Under the pieces are notes generated by a model, which was given only the letters and a program-made list of their open reading frames with translations, had not been told where the DNA came from and made no database searches. The translations under genes and the position numbers were made by a program. Shown piece by piece: positions 18,431 to 28,355 of a stretch of DNA of 64,000 bases. The stretch is from Phaeobacter italicus (GTDB lineage Bacteria; Pseudomonadota; Alphaproteobacteria; Rhodobacterales; Rhodobacteraceae). The stretch spans positions 496,001 to 560,000 of the forward strand of contig NZ_CVRM01000011.1 in the NCBI RefSeq assembly GCF_001258055.1, in the 5' to 3' direction. Position 1 is the first letter of the stretch. Each line of letters begins with the position of its first letter.

Positions 18431-18505
18431 GGGGCCGACCTGTGACCCAAGTGTTGCGCCTGTGACGTGGGGGAAGCGGTCGCAGCCTGTGCAACGGGGG
18501 GCGCA

Positions 18506-18528
18506 GAAGGTCAGCGTGGCTGACCCTC
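18506..18528 (-). terminator. Hairpin after the GcvT/FAD oxidoreductase gene
   Basis: GGTCAGC at 18509-18515 pairs exactly with GCTGACC at 18519-18525 around GTG; the stem can extend through AGA and TCT with mismatches. It begins 10 bases beyond the stop of the minus-strand gene. The U-run is poor, so it may need Rho or serve as a 3' stabiliser. Confidence 0.5.
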
Positions 18529-18537
18529 TGCCGGGGG

Positions 18538-20955
18538 TTAGCCGCGCATCCGGGTCCCGTCTGCGTCAAAGAGTGGCGATGTGATCAACCGGGCCCGGCG
18601 GCGACTGCCGAGGATTTCGATCTCCACCTCCAGCCCCTCCTGCGCGCGCTCTACCGGGACAAACCCCAGTGCGACGGATTTTTGCGCGTGATGCGAATAG
18701 CCGCCGGAGGTGCAAAAGCCGACCACCGCGCCATCCAGCCAGATCGGTTCATAGGCGACCGCATCGGCGTCGTCCGCGTCGACCTCAAAGGCGCAGAGCT
18801 TGCGTGAAGGGCCAGCGTCGCGTTCAGCCTCTGCTGCGGTACGGCCAATGAAATCAACGGGTTTCCTGAAGGAGATAAAGCGATCCAGCCCGGTCTCCGC
18901 AGCGGTGTAGTCGGGCGAGAATTCACTCAGCCAAGAGCCGAAGAATTTGTCCAGACGCAGCGACATCATCGCGCGCATCCCAAAAGGTTTCATGCTGTGT
19001 TCTTGACCCGCAGACCAAAGGCTGTCCCACAGGGCGCGCTGGCTGGGCAGGTCGCAGTAGATCTCATACCCTAGATCACCGGTGTAGCTGACGCGCTGCA
19101 CGATGCAGTCGGCCATGCCCACGGTGAGGCGGCGCACATCCATGAAGCGCATGTCCGAGACATCGGACCGGGTGCAGGCCTGCAGCACATCGCGGGCCTT
19201 GGGGCCTGCGATCTGAAAACCGTTGCGGGTGTCGGAGATGTTTTCGAGGTGAACGCCCGCGTCCATGTTCTGCAGGAACCAGCGCATGTGGTAGGCCTGT
19301 GAGCCGTAGGAGGCGGTGAGCTGGAATTCTTCCTCACAAAGGCAGGAGATGGTGAAATCGCCGATCAACCGGCCCTTGGGCGACAGCATCGGTGTCAGCG
19401 ACAGGCGGCCCACCTGCGGCACCCGGCCGGCCATGATCCGGTCGAGCCACGCACGGGCGCCGGTGCCTTTGACCAGGTATTTGCCGAAGTTGTGGACCTC
19501 GTTGATGCCGACGTTTTCGCGCACGGCCTTCACCTCGCGCGCGGTGGCGTCAAAGGCGTTGGAGCGGCGGAAGGAGGGGGTCTCATACCGCGGTTCATCC
19601 CCTTCAGCGAAGTAGTTCGGCACCTCTAGCCCGTATTGCGCGCCCCAGACCGCGCCCATGCCATCAAAGATGTCGTACATCGGCGTTGTGCGGAACGGGC
19701 GGGCGGCGGGCAGTTCCTCGTTCGGGTAGGCGATGGAGAAGCGTTTCTGATAGTTTTCAATGACTTTCGGCCGGGTGTAGCCCGGGGTGATCCAGTTGCC
19801 AAAGCGGGCGCAGTCCATCGCGAATGTGTCACGCTCGCATTCGCCCTCGACCATCCACTGGGCCAGCATCAGGCCGACACCGCCGCCCTGCGAGAAGCCG
19901 GCCATCACGGCGCAGGCGGACCAGTAGTTGCGCATGCCGGGCACCGGGCCGACCAGCGGGTTGCCGTCAGGCGCAAAGGTGAAGGGGCCGTGGATCACCG
20001 ATTTGACGCCTGCGCGTTCCAGCGCGGGAAAGCGGTTGTAGGCAAAGGCAATGCTGTCCTCGATCTTGTCGAAGTCATCGGGCAGCAGTTCATGGCCAAA
20101 GTCCCACGGCGTGCCGTCAACGGCCCAGGGTTTGCAGGGCTGTTCGTAAAACCCGATGCAGAGGCCGCGGCCCTCTTGCCTGAGGTAGCTTTCGCCAGCC
20201 GGGTCCATCACATGCGGATGTTCGCCGCCTGCGTCGATGATCGCGGCGATTTCCGGCACCTCATCGGTGACGATATACTGGTGCTCCATCGGGTGCAGCG
20301 GGAAGTAGACGCCGGCCATTGCACCGACCTCGCGCGCCCAAAGACCGCCTGCGTTGACGATATGTTCGGCGTGCACGGTGCCCTTGTTCGTGACCACATC
20401 CCAACTGCCGTCGGGGCGCTGGTTGGTCTCTAGCACCTTGCAGTGGGTTTCGATCGTGGCGCCGCCCATGCGCGCGGCCTTGGCGTAGGCGTGGGTGGTG
20501 CCGGAGGGGTCAAGGTGGCCGTCGAGCGGATCATAAAGCCCGCCAACAATGCTGTCGATATTGGTCACTGGCGCGATCTTGGCGATGTCTTCGGGAGAGA
20601 CGATCTCTGTTTCCAGTCCCATGAAACGGTGCTTGGCGCGTTCGGCCTTCAGCATGTCGAACCGTTCCTGATCTTCGGCCAGGGTGACGCCGCCAACGTG
20701 GTGGAGACCGCAGGACATGCCGGTGATTTCTTCGAGTTCGCGATAGAGTTTGATCGTATAGCCCTGCAGCGCGGCCATGTTGGTGTCGCCATTGAGCGTA
20801 TGAAAGCCGCCGGCGGCGTGCCAGGTGGAGCCAGACGTCAGTTCGGAGCGTTCGATCAGCATGACATCGGACCAGCCGAGTTTGGTCAGATGGTAGAGAA
20901 CCGAACACCCGACGACACCGCCGCCGATCACTGCTACCCGTGTGGTTGTTTTCAT
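18538..20955 (-). CDS. FAD-dependent oxidoreductase of the dimethylglycine/sarcosine dehydrogenase (GcvT) family
   Basis: An 805-aa protein with three domains. The first is an N-terminal DAO-type FAD domain (VAVIGGGVVGCSVLYHL, residues 6-22); SGSTWHAAG near residue 47 carries the histidine that binds FAD covalently in mitochondrial DMGDH and SARDH. A central FAO-M segment (about 370-425) and a C-terminal GcvT-like tetrahydrofolate domain (about 430-800) follow. The family oxidatively demethylates N-methylated glycines, or related compounds such as DMSP or betaine breakdown products, passing the C1 unit to folate. The exact substrate is unknown. The ATG at 20955 was chosen because the FAD motif starts there; the upstream open frame is GC-poor and lacks homology features. 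Confidence 0.87.
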   Translation of the reverse strand: MKTTTRVAVIGGGVVGCSVLYHLTKLGWSDVMLIERSELTSGSTWHAAGGFHTLNGDTNMAALQGYTIKLYRELEEITGMSCGLHHVGGVTLAEDQERFDMLKAERAKHRFMGLETEIVSPEDIAKIAPVTNIDSIVGGLYDPLDGHLDPSGTTHAYAKAARMGGATIETHCKVLETNQRPDGSWDVVTNKGTVHAEHIVNAGGLWAREVGAMAGVYFPLHPMEHQYIVTDEVPEIAAIIDAGGEHPHVMDPAGESYLRQEGRGLCIGFYEQPCKPWAVDGTPWDFGHELLPDDFDKIEDSIAFAYNRFPALERAGVKSVIHGPFTFAPDGNPLVGPVPGMRNYWSACAVMAGFSQGGGVGLMLAQWMVEGECERDTFAMDCARFGNWITPGYTRPKVIENYQKRFSIAYPNEELPAARPFRTTPMYDIFDGMGAVWGAQYGLEVPNYFAEGDEPRYETPSFRRSNAFDATAREVKAVRENVGINEVHNFGKYLVKGTGARAWLDRIMAGRVPQVGRLSLTPMLSPKGRLIGDFTISCLCEEEFQLTASYGSQAYHMRWFLQNMDAGVHLENISDTRNGFQIAGPKARDVLQACTRSDVSDMRFMDVRRLTVGMADCIVQRVSYTGDLGYEIYCDLPSQRALWDSLWSAGQEHSMKPFGMRAMMSLRLDKFFGSWLSEFSPDYTAAETGLDRFISFRKPVDFIGRTAAEAERDAGPSRKLCAFEVDADDADAVAYEPIWLDGAVVGFCTSGGYSHHAQKSVALGFVPVERAQEGLEVEIEILGSRRRARLITSPLFDADGTRMRG

Positions 20956-21098
20956 CGCCGTCCCCGTTGTGTCGTGTATGCACTCGTTGGATATATTCTG
21001 GACACATGTGAACAGTAGTCCAGTGGAAAAACGACACTCCGGGTCGGGAACCGGGTATTTGCGGCGGGTTTTGCGTGGCTTTTCGCAAAAAGCGCATG

Positions 21099-21130
21099 AA
21101 AAAGGCCGCTGCCCAGTTGGAGCAGCGGCC
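21099..21130 (-). terminator. Rho-independent terminator after the CNNM/CorC gene
   Basis: GGCCGCTGC at 21104-21112 pairs exactly with GCAGCGGCC at 21122-21130. On the minus strand the stem is followed by a run of five U residues. It lies 33 bases beyond the stop of the CNNM/CorC gene and ends the xerD-containing unit. Confidence 0.85.
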
Positions 21131-21162
21131 ATTCAGATCGCAGGCGACAGCTGGCTTTGGGA

Positions 21163-22476
<1,314 letters not shown>

Positions 22477-22593
22477 GTTCCCGAAAGTGTGTTGAGATCC
22501 CCATGGTTATGGGGTGCGTAGGGCCATGTCGCAAGGGGCAGCTGCGCCTGTGTCGCAGGTGAAGGGCAAATATTCGGCCTTACCGCGCCGGGC

Positions 22594-23592
22594 TCAGTCG
22601 TTGGTGTCGGCGTCAGTGTCGGTGTCAGGCGCGCCACCCTTGCTGGCTGCGGCGCTGCCCCGGGCGAGTGGATGGTGTTCCAGCACCAGTTCGCTCAGCC
22701 GGGCGTCAAGGACATGGGTGTAGATTTCGGTTGTGGCGATATCGGCATGTCCCAAAAGCGCCTGAATGGCGCGCAGGTCTGCGCCATTGGCCAACAGATG
22801 CGTGGCAAAGGCGTGGCGCAAGGTGTGTGGGGACACCGCCTCGGGGGAGATGCCTGCGGTGACCGCGAACTCTTTTATCAGCAGATAGAACCGGTGCCGC
22901 GTCAGGTGGCCGGATTTCCCGCGCGAGGGAAACAGGTATCGCGATGGCGGCGCGCCCTTGGCGACAGCGGCCTCCTCTGCCTTGTCGCGATGTGCCAGCC
23001 AAGCGGCAAGCGCATCGCGGGCGGGCGGCGACAGGGGCACCATCCGTTCCTTGCCGCCCTTGCCAAGCACCAGCAGCATCCGCGGATCTCCTCGGGCTGC
23101 GGTCACAGGCAGGCCCACCAGTTCGCTCACCCGCATGCCGGTGGCGTAAAGCAGTTCCATCAGGCAGGTGTTTCGGATCCGGTCAGGCAGGTTGCGACCA
23201 GACTGGCGCGCGGCGTCCAAGAGTTTGTCGACCTCGATCACCTCCAGCGTCTTGGGCAGTGATTTCTGTCGCCCCGGCCCCTTGATCTGGATCGCCGGGT
23301 TGTCGTCCCGCCAGCCTTCGTCAAAGGCGAAGCGGTAGATCTGTTTGATGGCCGAGAGCCTGCGGGCACGGGTGGCGCGCGACAGGCCTTCGGCGTCACA
23401 GGCGATCAGATAGGATTCGATCTGATCCCGGCTGGCGGTTTCAAATCCGATTTGTCGCGCGGCGAGCCAAGCTGCCACATCCTTGAGATCGCGACCATAG
23501 GCCAGCAGCGTGTTATGTGCGGCGCCAAGATCGGCAGCCTGCGCATCAAGAAAGGTGGAGATCCACTGAAGGTCATCACGTGGGGCGGGCAT
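22594..23592 (-). CDS. xerD: Tyrosine recombinase XerD
   Basis: A 332-aa site-specific recombinase that, with XerC, resolves chromosome dimers at dif during division. The N-terminal SAM-like DNA-binding domain (about 5-90) precedes a catalytic domain with all key residues: Arg in TGMRVSELVGLP, Lys in GKGGKERMVPLS, HTLRHAFATHLL, LLGHADI, and the nucleophile Tyr in TTEIYTHV. The last 25 residues are a D/T-rich tail beyond the family core. The housekeeping context, next to aroK and a CNNM protein, argues against a phage integrase. It follows a 593-aa protein gene by 81 bases. Confidence 0.92.
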   Translation of the reverse strand: MPAPRDDLQWISTFLDAQAADLGAAHNTLLAYGRDLKDVAAWLAARQIGFETASRDQIESYLIACDAEGLSRATRARRLSAIKQIYRFAFDEGWRDDNPAIQIKGPGRQKSLPKTLEVIEVDKLLDAARQSGRNLPDRIRNTCLMELLYATGMRVSELVGLPVTAARGDPRMLLVLGKGGKERMVPLSPPARDALAAWLAHRDKAEEAAVAKGAPPSRYLFPSRGKSGHLTRHRFYLLIKEFAVTAGISPEAVSPHTLRHAFATHLLANGADLRAIQALLGHADIATTEIYTHVLDARLSELVLEHHPLARGSAAASKGGAPDTDTDADTND

Positions 23593-23673
23593 CTGGGGTG
23601 CGGTATCCTTTGGCCGGGCGGGTGGCTGAGATCAGAGCACATGTATCGAAACGATGATACCAGGATGTGGCGG

Positions 23674-25455
23674 TCAGTGCCGCTCCAACAGCATCAGTTG
23701 CAGGGCGGCGCGGCGGGCGGTGTCCTCTAGCCCAACTGCGCGGAACATCGCCAGCGCATCGGTCAGATCGCCAAGATTGCCATCTGCGCCCCGTCCAAAC
23801 AGGATCATTGCGCGCAGGATCGCCTCTCCCAGCTGGCCGTCTTTCAACAGCGCCTGCAGCTCTGCCGGGGGTTCGCTGCCGTCTGCAAATGCCGCTGCAA
23901 TGGCCTGATCGCGACCTGTGCGGGCGCGCGCCATGTCGGGGACGCCCTGCGCGATCGACGCCCAGAACGCGGCCTGATCCGATCCGCTTGGCGCCTCATG
24001 CGAGGCGGTTTCATAGGTCGGGGCCAGCAATCGGGCGCGCCAGGCCAGCTCTGCGGCGTCTCCCTCCAGCGGGATCCGGGCGAGCTGATCCGCGAAGAGA
24101 TCGGCAAATGCGGTTTCGATCCGCGCGGTCTGCATGGCGCGCCAGGCGGTTGGCAGGGTCTTGGCCACCGCTTCGCTGCTACCCGTCTGCAGGGCGGTTT
24201 CAAAGCGTTGCAGGGCTGCGACCCGATCCCAGACACCACCAGAGGCGGCAGGGCTGCGTTCACTATATAGACCAAGCAGGTGATTGGGATTGAGCGCACC
24301 AATCCGGGTCAGCCGTTCTGCGGCTTCGAGCTGGGCCTTCCAGCCTGCGATGTCACGCAGATCGGCGGCGGCAAAGGCGCGGGGCAGGGTGGCGGTCGGG
24401 CGACGTTCTCCGATGGCTTCAAACAGGCGGAACGTCAGCGGATCGGGGTGTTTGGGCGCTGGCAGCGGGGCTGCGTCTTCGTAGAAGTCGGGATTGAGGA
24501 AGCGATCGAGAAGGTCGAGCTGTGCCTTGGACAACAGCTCCAGAGCCTGCGCGGCCTCCCACAAGAGTGCGGCTGTCTGCCAATCGCCAAGCCGGGCCGC
24601 GCAGAAGATGCGCGCGGCATAATCCGGGGCGAGATGGGGCTGGCGCTGCAGCGTGGAGCAGGCAATCTGTTCGTCTCCGGTCAGAAGCGTGGCGTTCAGC
24701 CAGCGGCGAAAACGGGCCTTGGTTTTGGTCGGGCCTGCCTGCTCGGCCAGCGCCTGGGCCGGATCGGGGGCACCCAGATCCATCAGACGGTCAAGACGGG
24801 CCAGCAGCAGCGTTTCGGCGCCCTCTGCGGGGGCGCGGGTTTCCGACAGCAACAGCGTGAACATGAGCGACTGCATCGCGGGAGAGCGTTCGACGGGGAT
24901 TGCGTGCAGGAGACGGGCCAGAACCTGCGCGTCGCTGCCGCGCCACAGATCGACAGGCAACCCCGTGCTGGCAGGTGACACAAGGCCAATCGGGGGCGTG
25001 AGGCTGGTCAGGGGGGTGACCGTCACCTCTGGCAGGCTGGCTGATCCGGTGACTGGCGGCTCCAGCAGGACGGTTCCCGGCAGGCCGGGGTCTGGCGCTG
25101 GCGTGGCGAGCCAGTCAATGGCCGACAACGGATTGCTGCCGCGCGCGTTGGGTTTGGCAGGGTTGGATTGTTGCGGGCTGGCCTGCGGCGAGCCGGGCTG
25201 TGGCTGGCCCGTTTTTTGCTCGCGGTTTTCGGCGGGGGCAACCGTTGCGGTTTCCGCCCGTGCCAGCGTAGGGGCGGCCATCAGGGCAGAGGCCAGCACA
25301 CACAGGCTCACCCCTGTGCAAAACCGCGCACGAAACCCGCCGGATCGCGGGGTCAGATGGGACGCAGGGTCGCCATCAGGGGGGCAGGAGAGAGAAGAGG
25401 CGGGCAGGGCAGCGCGCGCCTGCGTTGGGACAGGCTGTCCCGGTTCAATCGGCAT
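23674..25455 (-). CDS. Conserved exported protein of unknown function, 593 aa
   Basis: I do not recognise the function. The ATG at 25455 lies inside the end of the upstream 49-aa ORF, so translation is probably coupled. Residues 44-67 (FCTGVSLCVLASALMAAPTLARA) look like a signal peptide with an unusually long, Arg-rich N-region, so the real start could be further in, for example at Met59. After a Pro/Gln-rich linker (about 70-110) the rest is alpha-helical and Ala/Leu-rich, suggestive of tetratricopeptide or other helical repeats. A periplasmic scaffold role would fit but is a guess. xerD follows on the same strand. Confidence 0.75.
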   Translation of the reverse strand: MPIEPGQPVPTQARAALPASSLSCPPDGDPASHLTPRSGGFRARFCTGVSLCVLASALMAAPTLARAETATVAPAENREQKTGQPQPGSPQASPQQSNPAKPNARGSNPLSAIDWLATPAPDPGLPGTVLLEPPVTGSASLPEVTVTPLTSLTPPIGLVSPASTGLPVDLWRGSDAQVLARLLHAIPVERSPAMQSLMFTLLLSETRAPAEGAETLLLARLDRLMDLGAPDPAQALAEQAGPTKTKARFRRWLNATLLTGDEQIACSTLQRQPHLAPDYAARIFCAARLGDWQTAALLWEAAQALELLSKAQLDLLDRFLNPDFYEDAAPLPAPKHPDPLTFRLFEAIGERRPTATLPRAFAAADLRDIAGWKAQLEAAERLTRIGALNPNHLLGLYSERSPAASGGVWDRVAALQRFETALQTGSSEAVAKTLPTAWRAMQTARIETAFADLFADQLARIPLEGDAAELAWRARLLAPTYETASHEAPSGSDQAAFWASIAQGVPDMARARTGRDQAIAAAFADGSEPPAELQALLKDGQLGEAILRAMILFGRGADGNLGDLTDALAMFRAVGLEDTARRAALQLMLLERH

Positions 25456-25594
25456 TCAACACCACCGGTTTGCGCACTTCCTCGGTTGGGGCATCAAAAT
25501 CGGCACCGAACCAGGGGCCGACATAGGCATAAACCACCAGACCAATCGCTGCGAGGATAACAATGTAAAGTAGGTATTTGATCAATCGCCCCAT
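25445..25594 (-). CDS. Small membrane protein, 49 aa
   Basis: An ORF with ATG at 25592-25594 and TGA at 25445-25447. The product begins MGRLIKYLLYIVILAAIGLV, a single membrane helix of about 20 residues, followed by a short acidic tail ending KPVVLNAD. Its last 11 bases overlap the start of the 593-aa exported-protein gene. It lies divergent from aroK, 82 bases from that start. The clean frame, overlap and helix support a real gene; the function is unknown. Confidence 0.65.
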   Translation of the reverse strand: MGRLIKYLLYIVILAAIGLVVYAYVGPWFGADFDAPTEEVRKPVVLNAD

Positions 25595-25676
25595 GGGTGT
25601 CCCGCTCACTTGCTTCTTTGGCTTTTGTGCAAGTTATATATGGCCTTTTGCGGAATATCACGTCATTCACTAAGTT

Positions 25677-26267
25677 ATGAGCGAAAAAGAGCAAACACCA
25701 AGCCGCCCGGCGGAGAATCCGGGTCAGTGGCGGCTGAAAAAGACCATTGTCATGGTGGGGATGATGGGCGCTGGCAAGACGGCCGTGGGTCGTGGGCTGG
25801 CGGCTCGGCTGGATGTGCCCTTCCTCGACAGCGATCACGAAATCGAAGTGGCCGCAAACCGCACGATCCCGGAAATCTTTGCCCGCGACGGCGAGCCATT
25901 CTTTCGCCAGAAGGAACGGCAAGTGATCAGCCGCCTGCTGGAGGAGGAACGTGGGGTTCTCTCTACCGGGGGAGGCGCGTTTCTGGCGGAGGAAAATCGC
26001 CGGACAATTTCCGAAAAAGGTGTGTCGGTCTGGCTGAAGGCAGATCTTGACGTGCTGTGGAACCGGGTCAAGCACCGCGACACCCGCCCCCTGCTGCGCA
26101 CCGCCGATCCGCATGCCACGCTGTCTGCGATCTACGCCGAGCGGGTCCCGTTTTATGCGCAGGCGGATCTGGCGGTTGTGTCTGACGGCAAGGCATCGAT
26201 TGAAGAAATGGTGAGCCGGGTGATCGAAGCGCTCAAGGCGCGCCCGGACGTGTTGGAGTGGACGTAA
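25677..26267 (+). CDS. aroK: Shikimate kinase
   Basis: A 196-aa P-loop kinase that phosphorylates shikimate to shikimate 3-phosphate in aromatic amino acid synthesis. The Walker A motif is GMMGAGKTAVGRGL (about residues 26-39). FLDSDHEIE carries the shikimate/Mg-binding aspartate, and GGGAFL and RPLL supply the core and lid residues. An extension of about 20 residues precedes the P-loop region; no strong ribosome binding site is seen at the ATG 25677, so the true start could be a little further in. Its stop overlaps the aroB start by one base (TAATG). Confidence 0.93.
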   Translation: MSEKEQTPSRPAENPGQWRLKKTIVMVGMMGAGKTAVGRGLAARLDVPFLDSDHEIEVAANRTIPEIFARDGEPFFRQKERQVISRLLEEERGVLSTGGGAFLAEENRRTISEKGVSVWLKADLDVLWNRVKHRDTRPLLRTADPHATLSAIYAERVPFYAQADLAVVSDGKASIEEMVSRVIEALKARPDVLEWT

Positions 26268-27388
26268 TGGAACAGGTGGTACATGTGCCACTGGGCGATC
26301 GCGCCTATGACGTGGTGATCGGGCCTGATCTCTTGGCTGGAATTGGCGCGCGGCTAAAGCCGATGCTGCGCCGTCGGCGGGTCGCTGTGTTGACGGACGA
26401 AACCGTGGCCAGCCACCATCTGGATGCCCTGCGCGCGGGGCTTGCGGCAGCTGAGATCGAGATGGAGGCGCTCGCCCTGCCGCCGGGAGAGGCGACCAAG
26501 GGCTGGCCGCAGTTCACCCGCGCGGTGGAATGGCTGCTGGAGCAGAAGGTCGAGCGCAATGACATCGTCATCGCCTTTGGTGGCGGCGTGATCGGTGATC
26601 TGGCCGGTTTTGCCGCGGCGGTTCTGCGTCGTGGTGTCAGGTTTGTGCAGATCCCGACCTCTCTGCTGGCGCAGGTGGACAGTTCGGTGGGTGGCAAGAC
26701 TGGGATCAACGCGCCCCAGGGCAAAAACCTGATTGGCGCGTTTCATCAGCCGTCTCTGGTGCTTGCTGACACCGCGCTTCTTGGGACGCTGACAGCGCGT
26801 GATTTCCTCGCCGGTTATGGCGAAGTGGTGAAATACGGCCTTTTGGGGGATGCGGCGTTTTTCGATTGGCTGGAAACAAACGGCCCTGCGCTTGCGGCCG
26901 GGGATATGGATGCCCGTGTCGAGGCGGTCAGACGCTCTGTTCAGATGAAGGCGGATATCGTCGTGCGCGATGAAACAGAGCAGGGGGACCGCGCCCTTTT
27001 GAACCTTGGCCATACGTTCTGCCACGCGTTGGAGGCGGCGACGGGCTATGGCGATCGGCTGTTGCACGGCGAAGGTGTTGCGATTGGCTGTGCGCTGGCG
27101 TTTGAGCTGTCGTCGCGCATGGGGCTGTGCAGTCAGGAAGACCCCAGCCGGGTGCGGGCGCATCTGAAAGAGATGGGCATGAAGACCGACCTTGCCGACA
27201 TCCCGGGCGATTTGCCGGATGCGGCGGCGCTGTTGGAGCTGATGGGGCAGGATAAAAAGGTCGTGGACGGCCAGTTGCGCTTTATCCTTGCGCGGGGAAT
27301 TGGTCAGGCATTTGTGACCTCTGACGTGCCAAGGGAGGCCGTTCTGGAGGTCTTGCAGGATGCATTGGCCGACAAGACCGCAGCCTGA
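26267..27388 (+). CDS. aroB: 3-dehydroquinate synthase
   Basis: A 373-aa NAD- and Zn-dependent enzyme converting DAHP to 3-dehydroquinate, the second step of the shikimate pathway. The NAD-binding glycine-rich segment is FGGGVIGDLAGFAAA (about residues 104-118). Conserved SSVGGKTGIN and HGEGVAIGC follow, with catalytic/Zn residues in LNLGHTFCHALE. The ATG 26267 overlaps the aroK stop; a GTG at 26258 would extend it by three residues. The aroKB pairing is typical. A strong terminator follows 25 bases after the stop. Confidence 0.96.
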   Translation: MEQVVHVPLGDRAYDVVIGPDLLAGIGARLKPMLRRRRVAVLTDETVASHHLDALRAGLAAAEIEMEALALPPGEATKGWPQFTRAVEWLLEQKVERNDIVIAFGGGVIGDLAGFAAAVLRRGVRFVQIPTSLLAQVDSSVGGKTGINAPQGKNLIGAFHQPSLVLADTALLGTLTARDFLAGYGEVVKYGLLGDAAFFDWLETNGPALAAGDMDARVEAVRRSVQMKADIVVRDETEQGDRALLNLGHTFCHALEAATGYGDRLLHGEGVAIGCALAFELSSRMGLCSQEDPSRVRAHLKEMGMKTDLADIPGDLPDAAALLELMGQDKKVVDGQLRFILARGIGQAFVTSDVPREAVLEVLQDALADKTAA

Positions 27389-27412
27389 CAACAAAGACCA
27401 GATCGAATGTCA

Positions 27413-27444
27413 AAACAGCCCCCGCCGTGTCGGGGGCTGTTTTA
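27413..27444 (+). terminator. Rho-independent terminator of aroKB
   Basis: AACAGCCCCCG (27414-27424) pairs with CGGGGGCTGTT (27431-27441) around CCGTGT, followed by TTTA. The stem is 11 bp and perfect. The flanking A residues could let it also serve the convergent chemoreceptor gene. Confidence 0.9.
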
Positions 27445-27461
27445 TGTTTGGGCCAGTTTGT

Positions 27462-28316
27462 TCAGGCGACGCGGACGTCGTCGTCATAGGAAGCGGCCGG
27501 CTCTGCCATTCCCCAGTCGTCCAGGGGCTCTGCCCCGTGGGGCTGGGTCGTCTCGGCGGCGTCCAGTTTGAACTCTCCGATCATGTGATTGAGATCACTG
27601 GATTGTTGGAACAGATGGCTGGCAGAGGCGGAGGTTTCCTCAGTCATGGCGACATTGTTCTGGGTCATCCGCTCCATGTCGCTTACTGCGTGGTTGACCT
27701 CGCTCAGCTGGCTGGACTGGGATTCCAGCCCCTGAGCGATGGAGACCACCAGATGAGAGATCTCTCTGACCTGGCTGCTGACATCGGCCATTGCCTGTCC
27801 CGCCGAAGTGACCAGCCGCGAGCCGGTCTTGACCTGGTTGGAACTGCGGGCGGTGATTTCGTCGATCTGTGAAACCGCATCCGAACACCGCTGTGCGAGA
27901 CGCTGGACCTCTGAGGCGACGACCGCAAAACCACGGCCGGCTTCGCCTGCGCGCGCGGCCTCAACCCCGGCATTGAGCGCAAGGAGGTTGGTCTGAAAGG
28001 CGATGTCCTCAATCACCTTGGTGATCTGAGAGATCTCATTGGAAGAGGTGCGGATTTCTTCCATCGCGCCCACTGTCTGTTGGACGATGTTTTCGCAATC
28101 CTGCACCTTGTTCTGGGTGGTTTCGCTCAGCCCTTCGGCCTGTTTGGCGCTTTGAGCGGATTGGCCGACACTTTCGGTGATGCTGTCCATCGCCTCGGAG
28201 GAGCGTTCAAGCGCTGCCGCCTGCGATTCCGTGCGGCGTGACAGGTCGTCCATGTTGGCGGCGATGGTTTGGCTGTTTTCGCCAACCGACAGGGCCGCCT
28301 CGCGCACGGTGCTCAT
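27462..28316 (-). CDS. Chemoreceptor C-terminal signalling domain
   Basis: A 284-aa soluble MCP signalling module starting at an internal ATG (28316), with AGGA 9 bases upstream that might allow re-initiation 40 bases after the TAG. It contains the full methyl-accepting helices and the conserved tip, and ends with the acidic tail YDDDVRVA. If made, it would resemble a cytoplasmic transducer without a sensor. Confidence 0.5.
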   Translation of the reverse strand: MSTVREAALSVGENSQTIAANMDDLSRRTESQAAALERSSEAMDSITESVGQSAQSAKQAEGLSETTQNKVQDCENIVQQTVGAMEEIRTSSNEISQITKVIEDIAFQTNLLALNAGVEAARAGEAGRGFAVVASEVQRLAQRCSDAVSQIDEITARSSNQVKTGSRLVTSAGQAMADVSSQVREISHLVVSIAQGLESQSSQLSEVNHAVSDMERMTQNNVAMTEETSASASHLFQQSSDLNHMIGEFKLDAAETTQPHGAEPLDDWGMAEPAASYDDDVRVA

Positions 28317-28355
28317 TGCGTCCTGCAGGGTTTCTGCCAGCGCGTTGAAGTCGAC

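Noticed and set aside
22594-23592. Tyrosine recombinase as a sign of a phage or integrative element.
   Set aside because: It matches XerD, is in a housekeeping context, and no attachment repeats or phage genes are near.
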